From positions 1 through 53,028 of the forward strand of contig DBYI01000103.1 of NCBI GenBank assembly GCA_002310115.1: a stretch of DNA of 53,028 bases, read 5' to 3'. Position numbers and translations under genes: made by a program. The first letter of the stretch is position 1; every line of letters starts with the position of its first letter. Source of the stretch: Ruminococcus flavefaciens. Its GTDB lineage: Bacteria > Bacillota > Clostridia > Oscillospirales > Ruminococcaceae. The notes under the pieces are model-generated. The model saw nothing but the letters and a program-made list of their open reading frames with translations, ran no database searches and had not been told where the DNA came from. Below are positions 39,747-47,990 of the stretch, in pieces.

Positions 39747-39777
39747 AACGGGAACAGTTCTTAGAGTTGCTCCCGTT
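39747..39777 (+). terminator. Terminator after the EAL-Hpt unit
   Basis: AACGGGA (39747-39753) pairs with TCCCGTT (39771-39777), followed by TTGTTG on the plus strand. Confidence 0.75.
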
Positions 39778-39820
39778 TTGTTGTTATATTTGATTATATG
39801 TCAGAAAGGTTGTTGGATTT

Positions 39821-41688
39821 ATGAATAATAAAATAGCAGTTGACTCACCAAAACCGTATCTTTCTCAGCTCGATATATGGTCAATGGCTTTCGGCTGTAT
39901 GGTTGGCTGGGGCGTTTTTGTAATGCCCGGAACAACATTTCTGCCTATAGGCGGCCCCCATAGGAACGATTATAGCCATGGCAGTAAGCACTGCCATAAT
40001 GTTGATAATAGGCTACAACTTTGCTTTCTTAATGAAGCGAAATCCTGTAGCCGGCGGTGTTTATTCCTATACTAAAGAAGCGTTTGGAAGAGATCATGCC
40101 TTCCTTAGCTCATGGTTTCTTTGCTTATCATATCTTACGATAGTATTTCTCAACGGAACAGCCCTGTTTATTGTGCTTCGAACTATGTTCGGAAATACAA
40201 TACATACGGGTTTTCATTATACAGTTTCAGGTAATAAGATATATCTTGGTGAAATACTTGTATCTGTCAGTGCACTTGCAGGCGTAGGTGTTTTATTCAT
40301 TACAGCAAAAAAGATACTTCATAAGATACATTCAATGCTTTCTATAATAATGCTTGTCGGAATTCTTTCTGTTGCTATTATATGTATTCCACATGCTGTT
40401 GCAAATAATGCGCTCAGCATAATCGGCATGAAAGATACCAATATTGCATACGGGATATACAGTATAATTTTTCTTGCTCCTTGGGCTTTTGTAGGATTTG
40501 ATGTTATTTCGTTTGACACATTTATTTTAAATTTAATGTAAAAAAACCAAAAACATTATTTTTACATCTATTATAGTCGCCGGAATTGCTTACACAGCAA
40601 TGGCCTTAGTAAGTATTTCCTCCGTTCCTGATGGTTATGCGAACTGGACAGAATATTTTTCCAACCTCGGCAGCCTGTCAAACGAAAAAGCCGTTCCCAC
40701 ATTCTATGCTGCAAAAGACATAATGGGAACACTAGGACTATTCTTAATAGGTATTACCGCTTTGGCCGGTGTTCTGACAGGAATAATAGGCGGATATCTC
40801 GCAACTATCCGAGTTCTTTCAACTATGGCAGAGGATAAGATCCTATCTGACATATTTTCTAAGACACTATACAGTACATTGTTTATTATGATTTTTTCAA
40901 ATACTCTTGCACTTTTTGGCAAAAATACATTAAGCTGGTTCGTCGATCTCACATCATTCTGAGCGATAGTCGCATTTGGGTATACCTCTGCCTCTGCATA
41001 CAAGCTAGCTAAAAACGAAAATCTAAAAACAGTTAAAGTAACAGGTATGACAGGTACAATAATTTCAATCATTTTTGTTATAGTTCAACTGGTTCCTAGG
41101 TTAACTGCTATGGAAGCTATGGGCAGCGAAGCTTTTCTGCTTCTTTCATTTTGGTGTCTGATTGGATTTATTTTTTATTGGAGGACTATTACTCGAAGTA
41201 CATTGGTTGAATACAGTAGCATTGCAACATCTGGTGTTGCACTTTTTGCACTGCTTATCTATTCCGCTTTTCTATGGCTTGCTAAACATATTGATTCAAA
41301 AGTGAATATCAATCAGGTTCATTTATCAATCGTATCTGGTGGTATAGTTCTGATGGTGATAATCTTTATGGGACTGATTATCATGATATACATCCAGAAC
41401 CTTGTTCGAAAAAAGCATGAGGCAGCAGAACTTGCAAGTATACGCGCAATGGAAAGAAACTATGCCAAGAGTCGTTTTCTCTTCAATATGTCACATGACA
41501 TAAGAACTCCCATGAATGCTATAATAGGATATACAGGACTTGCGTTAAAAGAACCAGCTTCTCCAGAACTACATAATTATCTTCTGAAAATTGATCGTTC
41601 AAATAAGCATTTACTTACACTGATAAATGATATTCTCGAAATGAGCCGTATTGAAAACGGAAAAATGGAAATAGAAATGAGGTCTTGA
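39821..41688 (+). pseudogene. Amino-acid permease fused to histidine kinase, decayed
   Basis: Pieces in different frames make up one gene. Piece one begins MNNKIAVDSPKPYLSQLDIW and continues as an APC-type permease (GWGVFVMPGTTF). A frameshift near 39950, in a GGCGGCCCCC run, moves the frame to NPVAGGVYSYTKEAFGRDHA. A second frameshift and stop lie near 40540, and a TGA at 40961 interrupts again. The last part has a helix, a HisKA dimerisation domain (RFLFNMSHDIRTPMNAIIGY, phosphoacceptor His) and ends at NDILEMSRIENGKM without the ATPase domain. Four lesions make function very unlikely. The lost receiver part seems to survive at 47128-47319. Confidence 0.8.
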
Positions 41689-42195
41689 ATTTTTGTGAAT
41701 TTTGGCAATGTCTGATAAATGCCTGTATTTAGCAGAATAATGCTAATTGGCTTCTGCTGAAATCTGGTCGTTTTGAGGCGTTTTTTATGATAATAAGCAC
41801 CAAATAAAGACCAAACCGCAAGGCTGTTTACCTATTTTTGAAATAGATGATGATATGATAGAAAGCAATTTTGGTTTTCTATATGCTTATATTTGTGCTA
41901 ATGATAATTCAAATATGATATCAGATATGTTTTATAAATCACCGTATTTTTTTACAATAGAAATTTTGATATGTTTTTAAAACTGTAAATCTGCAAAGCT
42001 GACAGATATTCGTGCAGAAAGCGAAGATGAAAATAAATATTCTAAAAAATTTGCTGCAGTTCTAAAATTAATAAACGGTAGCAACAGAGAAAGTCAATAT
42101 ATGCAGGGTGTGTATGACTATAACATGAAGCAGGGATTAAAGAAGGGGGATAATTCCGGCATTTATATTTTACGCTTTTTAACCAGCATAAGAAA
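41689..42195. other. Gene-poor junction between kinase remnant and toxin-immunity region
   Basis: About 500 bp without a credible gene. A short plus-strand frame near 41995-42165 (KLTDIRAESEDENKYSKKF) reads like a protein fragment but has no start and no family that I recognise. The kinase homology stops abruptly at about 41685, marking the left edge of the inserted material. Confidence 0.5.
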
Positions 42196-42233
42196 ATCCC
42201 GAAAAATGAACCATTATGTTCATTTTTCGGGAT
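42196..42233 (-). terminator. Strong terminator after the two-helix protein
   Basis: A perfect 16-bp stem (42196-42211 with 42218-42233) with a six-base loop and TTTTCTT on the minus strand. It begins 9 bp past the stop codon of the gene at 42242-42916. Confidence 0.9.
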
Positions 42234-42241
42234 CGTTTCAA

Positions 42242-42916
42242 TTATTTCACAGCAAATTCTGCATTTGGTACCAGCTGTGCCAGAACATTCAGTACCTCTG
42301 TCATATCCGCTCTGTAAACGGAGTATTCATGAGTTTTACCGCTCATATCCGTTACAAATAATACATCATAGCGATTATCTCCTGTTATGCCCTGTGATTT
42401 GCGGTACATTCTGCTTACAGCATTTACTGCGACAGTTGATACCACTGTATCCACGACATTGCCTTTCATCAGAAATGTTAATGAATCAGGAACAGTACTT
42501 GGTTCTATTCGCTTTATGTCCTTTAACTCAAGGTAGTCCTTGAAGTTTCCGCCGTTTACGATACATTTGTCAGAAATTAGCAGACCGAAAGGTGCACCGT
42601 TCATCTGAGAAACAAAACGCGGTTTTGAAAGTCCTTCGTTAATGTTATGAGCTATCATTTCAGCGGTACCATATTTTCTGAAAAGAGGAGCATTTTTTAT
42701 GCCGATAAGCTTCACCAGTGCAATTACGCAAAGAGCAATTGATACGACACTGAGAACTGCTCCTATGATTGTAAAAATATGAGTCCAGCCAAGCTGCGTG
42801 CCACAGAAAACCGTACAGAAAATTATTATTGCACCTGCAATTGCAGCTGCAGCGAGAAACGCACCATAATTGCCCTGCATTTCCTTGCGGAGCATTTGGG
42901 GGGTGATTTCAGGCAT
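42242..42916 (-). CDS. Two-helix membrane protein of unknown function
   Basis: A 224-residue protein: a short N-terminal tail (MPEITPQMLRKEMQGNYG), two close transmembrane helices (about 22-42 and 48-72), then a cytoplasmic domain of about 150 residues resembling a PH-like or YcxB-like fold (GLLISDKCIVNGGNFKDYLELKDIKRIEPS). The N-terminal coding sequence belongs to a motif that recurs in two broken copies at 45550-45621 and 47010-47081. I do not recognise the family. It stands beside toxin-immunity genes but its link to them is unproven. Confidence 0.65.
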   Translation of the reverse strand: MPEITPQMLRKEMQGNYGAFLAAAAIAGAIIIFCTVFCGTQLGWTHIFTIIGAVLSVVSIALCVIALVKLIGIKNAPLFRKYGTAEMIAHNINEGLSKPRFVSQMNGAPFGLLISDKCIVNGGNFKDYLELKDIKRIEPSTVPDSLTFLMKGNVVDTVVSTVAVNAVSRMYRKSQGITGDNRYDVLFVTDMSGKTHEYSVYRADMTEVLNVLAQLVPNAEFAVK

Positions 42917-42985
42917 GGGGAGTTCACTTCCTTGTTTAATTATTCGTCAAAGCATGCAAACGTCAATAAAGTCCATCCTTCAAAA

Positions 42986-43348
42986 TCATAATGCCATAAA
43001 AGAGTCATTCTCAATATAGTAATTTAACGCTTCAATAATTATATCATTTGAAACTCTGGCATTTTGAGAAAACGCATTAATAAGAACATTGTCAATGAGT
43101 TCAGAACTAATGGGATTTAAGAAATCATTCTCAACCGCAATATCCGGTAAAATCTCTTCCCACTCTTCTTCGTCAACTTCAACAGGATCAGCAATAATTC
43201 CAATTGTATTCAAATCCAGCATCGCTGATTCTTCGGTATAATAAAACCAATCCTCATTATCAGTTAAACTATTTTCTCCGTCCTGAATCAAAACACTTTT
43301 AAGTTCCGAAATCAATTCTCCAAGGGCGATTTTCTTATTTTTTTCCAT
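42986..43348 (-). CDS. Probable immunity protein for the adjacent HNH toxin
   Basis: A small very acidic 120-residue protein (DNEDWFYYTEESAMLDLNTIG, EVDEEEWEEILPDIAVEND). It begins 40 bp after the stop of the HNH nuclease fragment on the same strand, the usual toxin-then-immunity order of polymorphic toxin systems. Acidic charge suits an inhibitor that blocks a nucleic-acid-binding toxin. The family cannot be named with certainty by eye. The gene is intact although the toxin is frameshifted, which fits an orphan immunity gene kept for protection. Confidence 0.6.
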   Translation of the reverse strand: MEKNKKIALGELISELKSVLIQDGENSLTDNEDWFYYTEESAMLDLNTIGIIADPVEVDEEEWEEILPDIAVENDFLNPISSELIDNVLINAFSQNARVSNDIIIEALNYYIENDSFMAL

Positions 43349-43388
43349 TATAACACCTCAAATCATTTTCAATAATAAATCTTGATTA

Positions 43389-43957
43389 TTACAGTTCATC
43401 AAGTCTATTCAGATAGCGATTCTTAACATTACCAAATTCGTCAAGCCAACCTCTCCGACCAGCTTTTCCACCACCCCAAATAGCACGTCCACCTTGTCCA
43501 CTAGGATGATAAATGCTATGGAATTGGTTATGATCAGCTAGATCAACAAGTTCCAGAATACCAGTTGCCTCAGAGTGATGCCAAGTGAATCCCTTCGGAC
43601 TTGCAGAACGATAACCATTCTTTACCCAATCTGCAAGTTCAGGATGTCTGGTAAACATATTTTTTCTGAATGCTGCATCTGTATCTAGATGATTCAACAA
43701 TTGCTTATTTGCATACCTAAACTGAACAGAATCACTCTTATATTGAAGCTTCAGATCTAAAGTAACAGACTCAAATACGAGATACTTTCCAGCCTCTTGA
43801 CCATCAGCAACATCATCAACGCCGTATCCATTATGACCCAAACAGGCTCTTGGCCGACAAAGTATGTATGGAAATCCTCAACCTCAAAGTTATAGACCTT
43901 GACAGGTGATTCAAGAATTTCATGCTCTACCCATTCAATAACGCGCTCTTTATAATT
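43389..43957 (-). pseudogene. Polymorphic toxin tip: HINT remnant plus HNH (WHH-like) nuclease
   Basis: The 5' part (43835-43957) encodes ERVIEWVEHEILESPVKVYN and FEVEDFHTYFVGQEPVWV, the typical end of a pretoxin HINT domain, which self-cleaves to free a toxin. The expected next residues HNGYG are in the next frame, so one base is missing near 43835. The following about 145 residues hold a nuclease core (GFTWHHSEATGILELVDLADHNQFHSIYH) of the HNH/Endo VII type with a WHH-like motif. There is no start codon or export domain. It is a displaced C-terminal toxin cassette, inactive as it stands. Confidence 0.75.
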
Positions 43958-44004
43958 TTATTATAATTCAAAATGATTATACTGTCAAGAGTATATAGAT
44001 ATAA

Positions 44005-44039
44005 AAAGGCATCCTGCACAACTATTAAAGGATGCCTTT
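44005..44039 (-). terminator. Terminator downstream of the SUKH-type immunity gene
   Basis: An 11-bp stem AAAGGCATCCT (44005-44015) with AGGATGCCTTT (44029-44039), followed by TTAT on the minus strand. Confidence 0.75.
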
Positions 44040-44101
44040 GTTTAGTACCAAGTACACATGTACTCACCCCCTAACAGTAATGAGCATCTTCATCGACAGC
44101 A

Positions 44102-44683
44102 TTATAGATCAAGTGTTTCATGAAGTGCTTTATTTGAAAGGTCTATCCCGTCATCGCCCACAATTTCGTCCCAATAGTAATAGTCAACAAAATGTATCTT
44201 GCTCCATTTATCAAACAGATTATTCAGGGAGGATGCAATTCTTAAACCGTGCAGATTTTGTCCGGAATCAATTACATCATGCTCAAAGAATACGACTGTT
44301 CCGTTTCTTGCATCAAGGCAAAATGCATCTCCGTTACCGAATCGGATAACCGGATACCAACTGCGAATATCCTCCGCAATCTTAAATTCATCTGTTTCCA
44401 TATCATAGCATTCTTCCATCATTTCTACGAAGTATTCATGCTCAGAAGTCAAGCTATCATAACCGATGAACTTGAAATAGCCTACATATTTACCTTGTTT
44501 GGTTTCCCATGACAAGGAGAAATTGGAATAATGTTCATACAGATTCCTGACGAAATCATTTACACGATATCCTAAAACATCTTGAACTGTGAGAGAAGTT
44601 TTGTTTTCATGACATTTTGTCATAACATAATGCTTCTCAATAAACTCTTTTTGCTCAGCAAAATAATCATTCAGCATTTCCAT
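44102..44683 (-). CDS. SMI1/KNR4 (SUKH) superfamily immunity protein
   Basis: A 193-residue protein with the SUKH-type core: WYPVIRFGNGDAFCLDARNG and TVVFFEHDV, where beta strands carry a G-D-x-x-C/F-L-D pattern. SUKH proteins neutralise many different polymorphic nuclease toxins. The chosen ATG at 44681-44683 lies 10 bases after GAGGAG; the frame opens six codons earlier with a GTG inside the ribosome site. No partner toxin is adjacent, so it looks like an orphan immunity gene of the island. Confidence 0.7.
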   Translation of the reverse strand: MEMLNDYFAEQKEFIEKHYVMTKCHENKTSLTVQDVLGYRVNDFVRNLYEHYSNFSLSWETKQGKYVGYFKFIGYDSLTSEHEYFVEMMEECYDMETDEFKIAEDIRSWYPVIRFGNGDAFCLDARNGTVVFFEHDVIDSGQNLHGLRIASSLNNLFDKWSKIHFVDYYYWDEIVGDDGIDLSNKALHETLDL

Positions 44684-44722
44684 AATGTTTTCTCTCCTCA
44701 CTGAATACAGTATTAATCCAAT

Positions 44723-44854
44723 TCATTTAGAGAGAAATAAGTACTTCTTTTCGATTTCAGCAAAATATTCAGCTGTTATTTCTGCTGAAAGAATCTGAAC
44801 TTCTATTTTCAATTCTTTTGAAACAGATAGTATTTCATTACTTATTGACCACAT
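44723..44854 (-). CDS. Short 43-codon frame in the immunity island
   Basis: Begins MWSISNEILSVSKELKIEVQ and ends KKYLFLSK. GGGAG lies 8 bases before the ATG. It is helical in pattern and could be the tail of a lost immunity or toxin gene rather than a real small gene. No family recognised. Confidence 0.3.
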   Translation of the reverse strand: MWSISNEILSVSKELKIEVQILSAEITAEYFAEIEKKYLFLSK

Positions 44855-44901
44855 ATGATTTCTCCCATTTACCATATACTTCAGCACTTACATAGCATTT
44901 T

Positions 44902-45486
44902 TCACACTTGCCCACTTATGATAAGTTCTGTTGTAATTTCATAGCCTAAGCCATATACTGTTGTTGCCCCGATTGTAAGGTATTTTGGGCGTTTTTCTAT
45001 CTTGTTATCATATTCGTCCCAATACGGATGATTATAAAAGTATTTGTAAAAGCCGTAACTGGGAACATCACCCAGGTTTTCAATATGCATTACGTTTTTA
45101 AACCATCCTTTTGTCCACAATGCTCTTGAGATCATTTGCGGTTCAAGCAAAATATTCTCATAGTCCGGCGTAAAATCAATTTTGTCAATACTATCCGAAT
45201 GGCTGTTGAAAATAAGAACAACGTACATATCATCGCCAATCATATTTTTTATATGAGCATTCAAGACCACTCCGTAGTAATACAAATTATTGATAGGCTT
45301 ACAAACAAAAACATCACCTATTTCGGGCAGAACATATGACCTTTTGATGTATTGCAATTTATAATGATCACTTTCACCACAATCAAAGTGTCTGCTCAGA
45401 TCATCAAGTCTTTTTTGGATATCAGGTGTTAAACCTTCATAGCGTTTTTTCCACTGTTCAGCTAATATGTTTACTTCATTATTCAT
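44902..45486 (-). CDS. Imm26-like immunity protein
   Basis: A 194-residue protein with the Imm26 theme: PEIGDVFVCKPINNLYYYGVVL followed by MYVVLIFNSHS and a C-terminal PKYLTIGATTVYGLGYEI. Imm26 proteins pair with various nuclease and other toxins of polymorphic systems. The ATG at 45484-45486 overlaps the stop of an upstream toxin fragment (ATGA), so coupling to a toxin gene decided the start. AGGAGGAG lies about 15 bases upstream, closer to an alternative ATG at 45496-45498. Confidence 0.65.
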   Translation of the reverse strand: MNNEVNILAEQWKKRYEGLTPDIQKRLDDLSRHFDCGESDHYKLQYIKRSYVLPEIGDVFVCKPINNLYYYGVVLNAHIKNMIGDDMYVVLIFNSHSDSIDKIDFTPDYENILLEPQMISRALWTKGWFKNVMHIENLGDVPSYGFYKYFYNHPYWDEYDNKIEKRPKYLTIGATTVYGLGYEITTELIISGQV

Positions 45487-45592
45487 CGCACATAACATTC
45501 TCCTCCTGTAAATGTCTGCATTCCATGAGCGGCGATGTACTCTTCTGCCCATTTCATAGCTTTATCGTGAAAATTGTCCCCGTAGTTCTTTG
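45483..45592 (-). pseudogene. C-terminal fragment of a toxin
   Basis: About 35 codons, NYGDNFHDKAMKWAEEYIAA and onward to GGECYVR, ending in a TGA that overlaps the Imm26 start. There is no start codon; upstream the frame merges into the recurring MPEIT-module. It is the tail of a toxin whose catalytic part was lost or replaced. Confidence 0.5.
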
Positions 45593-45621
45593 CGGAGCGT
45601 TGGGGGTGATTTCAGGCATGG
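45550..45621 (-). repeat. MPEIT-module copy B
   Basis: About 70 bp that closely match 47010-47081 and, in the first 50 bp, 42868-42919. All are on the minus strand. The copy encodes a broken form of MPEITP...RKE...NYG followed by FHDKAM. The three copies flank immunity genes, suggesting duplication or recombination through this module. Confidence 0.65.
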
Positions 45622-45645
45622 AAAGCACTTCATGTTTCATATTTT

Positions 45646-46938
45646 TTAATTCCAATCCAATAATATATCATTTTCTTCTTCAATCTTTTTCAATGAATCA
45701 TCATCTTTTCCGGAAATGCATGCTGAATTTTCTGCCCTTTCATATATCAATATCACTTTTTGTTTACAATCTACGCAGCATTCGTATTCAGCTGATTGAC
45801 AAACTTCGTCGTAGTACTGTTTAAGAATCTGAAAATCCTCAGGTCTCATCTGACAAGAGGAAACTGCATCTTCCTGCGCAATCATAAGTGACAGATAGAT
45901 AAGAAAGTTCTCTAAAGATTTATCAAACTCATATTTATCATTCCCTGCTGTTACATATACAATTTTCGAAGCGGAATCATAAATATACTTAATATCATCC
46001 CGGATATCTATTGCGATTGTAAATGACTGGCTTTCTGACGATTCGAATTCATCCGATTCAAACGGGAACCTGTATATTTGATTTTCATGAATCAAAGAAT
46101 AGAAAAACACCAGTTCGCGAGGTGAATTCTCCTGAACATGAGTACATTTAGGATATTTACTACGTGCAAAAAATGCCTTATGAATCATTTGTAACTTTTC
46201 TTCATATGTCAGGTCACTAAAGGATATCTTTTTATTATTTTCACGTACAACCTTTTTCCCTTGATGTTTTTTCCATACAACCTTGTTTGTCAGCGCAATT
46301 GAATCAATTGCACCAGTCTGATTTGATGCAATCCGATACTTCATTCTACGGTCAAGATCATAGTCTGCCAACAATTTCAAATCATCATTAAAAAGGATCA
46401 TATAATTTGGATTCTCATAACATTTCATATGTTTCATGTTTGAGATGATGTCATTTGGTTCATTTTTTTTAGGCTTTTTAAAGTTTACAAGCACACATTC
46501 TGACATCTGTTCAATTATCCCGCATGCAATAATATACACAAGGTATTCTTCCAGGTGATCCCATGGTTGGTGATGCCAAAAAGAACCGGTTTGTGAAACA
46601 TTCATAATTCTATCTTCGAATTTAAAATATGCATATTTTTGCCAAACTGTCTCGGCAAAAACAATTCCCTCCCCAATCTCTTCTTCGTGTTCTCCAATCT
46701 GTTCTACGTGAATCGGAGTAAGCTCCTCAATATCTAAAATTTTTATTTCACAAGGCAGAACGCTGATATCCTGAATACTTATCTCATTATAGAAGCACTT
46801 CAGAGCATCAGGTATTTTTATACTATGTTTTTCTTCAAAACGTTTTATCCTCTCGTTTGCATCTGTACAATCAGATGTAGTATGAAAAAAACGTTTTATG
46901 GTTTTTAAGTCATCAAGGAAATTAGTATTATCTTTCAT
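45646..46938 (-). CDS. Large immunity-type protein with SUKH-like N-terminus
   Basis: A 430-residue soluble acidic protein. Residues about 20-150 resemble an SMI1/KNR4 domain (RIKRFEEKHSIKIPDALKCFYNEIS, a common SUKH start). The rest, about 150-430, is a second domain with no recognisable family. It has the highly charged, Phe/Tyr-rich composition of immunity proteins. It may be a poly-immunity fusion. It has no signal peptide or membrane segment. Its reading frame is intact. Confidence 0.55.
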   Translation of the reverse strand: MKDNTNFLDDLKTIKRFFHTTSDCTDANERIKRFEEKHSIKIPDALKCFYNEISIQDISVLPCEIKILDIEELTPIHVEQIGEHEEEIGEGIVFAETVWQKYAYFKFEDRIMNVSQTGSFWHHQPWDHLEEYLVYIIACGIIEQMSECVLVNFKKPKKNEPNDIISNMKHMKCYENPNYMILFNDDLKLLADYDLDRRMKYRIASNQTGAIDSIALTNKVVWKKHQGKKVVRENNKKISFSDLTYEEKLQMIHKAFFARSKYPKCTHVQENSPRELVFFYSLIHENQIYRFPFESDEFESSESQSFTIAIDIRDDIKYIYDSASKIVYVTAGNDKYEFDKSLENFLIYLSLMIAQEDAVSSCQMRPEDFQILKQYYDEVCQSAEYECCVDCKQKVILIYERAENSACISGKDDDSLKKIEEENDILLDWN

Positions 46939-47009
46939 ATGTCCTCCAAATACGAATCAAGTGCGGCTCATTATACATTAATCATTATCAGCGTATGACA
47001 AGCCACAGT

Positions 47010-47081
47010 TCATAGCTTTATCGTGAAAAATGTCCTCGCTGTTCCTTTCGGAGCGTTTGTGAGTAATTTCAGGCATGGGGG
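47010..47081 (-). repeat. MPEIT-module copy C
   Basis: The third copy reads MPEITHKRSERNSEDIFHDK then AMNCGLSYADND and stops. It shares most bases with copy B, including the block CATAGCTTTATCGTGAAAA on the plus strand. It lies directly beside the receiver-domain remnant of the broken kinase, so it marks the right edge of the inserted island. Confidence 0.65.
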
Positions 47082-47127
47082 ATTCTCCATGCTTAAGAGT
47101 GTTTTTTCTTTGCTGCTGCATATTCTT

Positions 47128-47319
47128 CATCTGTTGGAAGACGCCAACCTGTTCCATCTTCCCATCCCAATAATAGCCATGACCGCCAATGCGTTCAAAG
47201 AAGATGCAGATGCTGCAATAGAAGCCGGTATGCAAGCGCATATTTCTAAACCGATTGATGTGGATATACTTCTAAAAACTATAACTATGGTATTATCAAA
47301 CAAAAACAAGAAACGTTGA
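47128..47319 (+). pseudogene. Receiver-domain remnant of the broken hybrid kinase
   Basis: The frame LEDANLFHLPIPIIAMTANA, then FKEDADAAIEAGMQAHISKP and IDVDILLKTI is the C-terminal third of a receiver domain (beta4, the conserved Thr/Ala and the SKP lysine loop). There is no start and no first half. It is on the same strand as the permease-kinase pseudogene that stops at 41688. The most economical reading is that one hybrid kinase gene was split by the 5.4-kb toxin-immunity region. Confidence 0.65.
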
Positions 47320-47416
47320 ACGTCTTGCAGTTTGAAAACACGAAATAAAGCCAAAGAATTCGTATTTTTTATTAACCATTAAAGAGACAGATAACGAAGA
47401 AAATATAAGTGCAGAA

Positions 47417-47441
47417 ATGCCGCAGCATAAAACTGCGGCAT
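47417..47441 (-). terminator. Terminator after the small exporter
   Basis: A 9-bp stem ATGCCGCAG/CTGCGGCAT (47417-47425 with 47433-47441) with TTCTG after it on the minus strand, 43 bp past the stop codon. Confidence 0.6.
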
Positions 47442-47483
47442 AAACATTCAGAAAAAGCAGAATATACTTTTTCAAATATGGAG

Positions 47484-47957
47484 TTATTTTAAAGCGCTAA
47501 ATGCACTGACGCCGAGAAGAGTTGCTGCAGTGATAATAATAGCAGCAAGAATCACTCCAAGAGATACTGCAAGAATGCTCTTCTTGAAATCAAGATCAAG
47601 TAGACTAGCAGCAAGAGTTCCCGTCCATGCACCTGTACCTGGAAGCGGTATTCCAACAAAAAGCAGGAGCGCCCAAAACATCCCCTTTCCTGCCTTTGCC
47701 TTGAGCTTTTCTCCACCATGATGTCCTTTTTTCAGACACCATGAAAAGAAACCTCCAATAACTGGCTTGTCCGCCCCCCACTCCAGTATCTTTCTTGCAA
47801 AGAAGAATATAAACGGAACAGGTATCATATTACCAATAAGGCATATGATAACCGCATAATACCACTTGACGCCCATTTTAACGCCTACGGGAATAGCTCC
47901 TCTCAGCTCAAAAATAGGCACCATCGAAAGTAAAAATGTTAAAATAATCTTTTTCAT
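47484..47957 (-). CDS. Putative small multidrug export protein (COG2426 family)
   Basis: A 157-residue membrane protein with about four helices. The family signatures are FLLSMVPIFELRGAIPVGVK near the N-terminus and FVGIPLPGTGAWTGTLAASL in the middle. The family is annotated as small multidrug export proteins, but experimental support is thin. I chose the ATG at 47955-47957 with AAAGAGAG eight bases upstream; the frame opens 11 codons earlier without a ribosome site. It is a single-gene unit. Confidence 0.8.
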   Translation of the reverse strand: MKKIILTFLLSMVPIFELRGAIPVGVKMGVKWYYAVIICLIGNMIPVPFIFFFARKILEWGADKPVIGGFFSWCLKKGHHGGEKLKAKAGKGMFWALLLFVGIPLPGTGAWTGTLAASLLDLDFKKSILAVSLGVILAAIIITAATLLGVSAFSALK

Positions 47958-47990
47958 ATTACAACTCTCTTTCATGAAAATCATATACAC

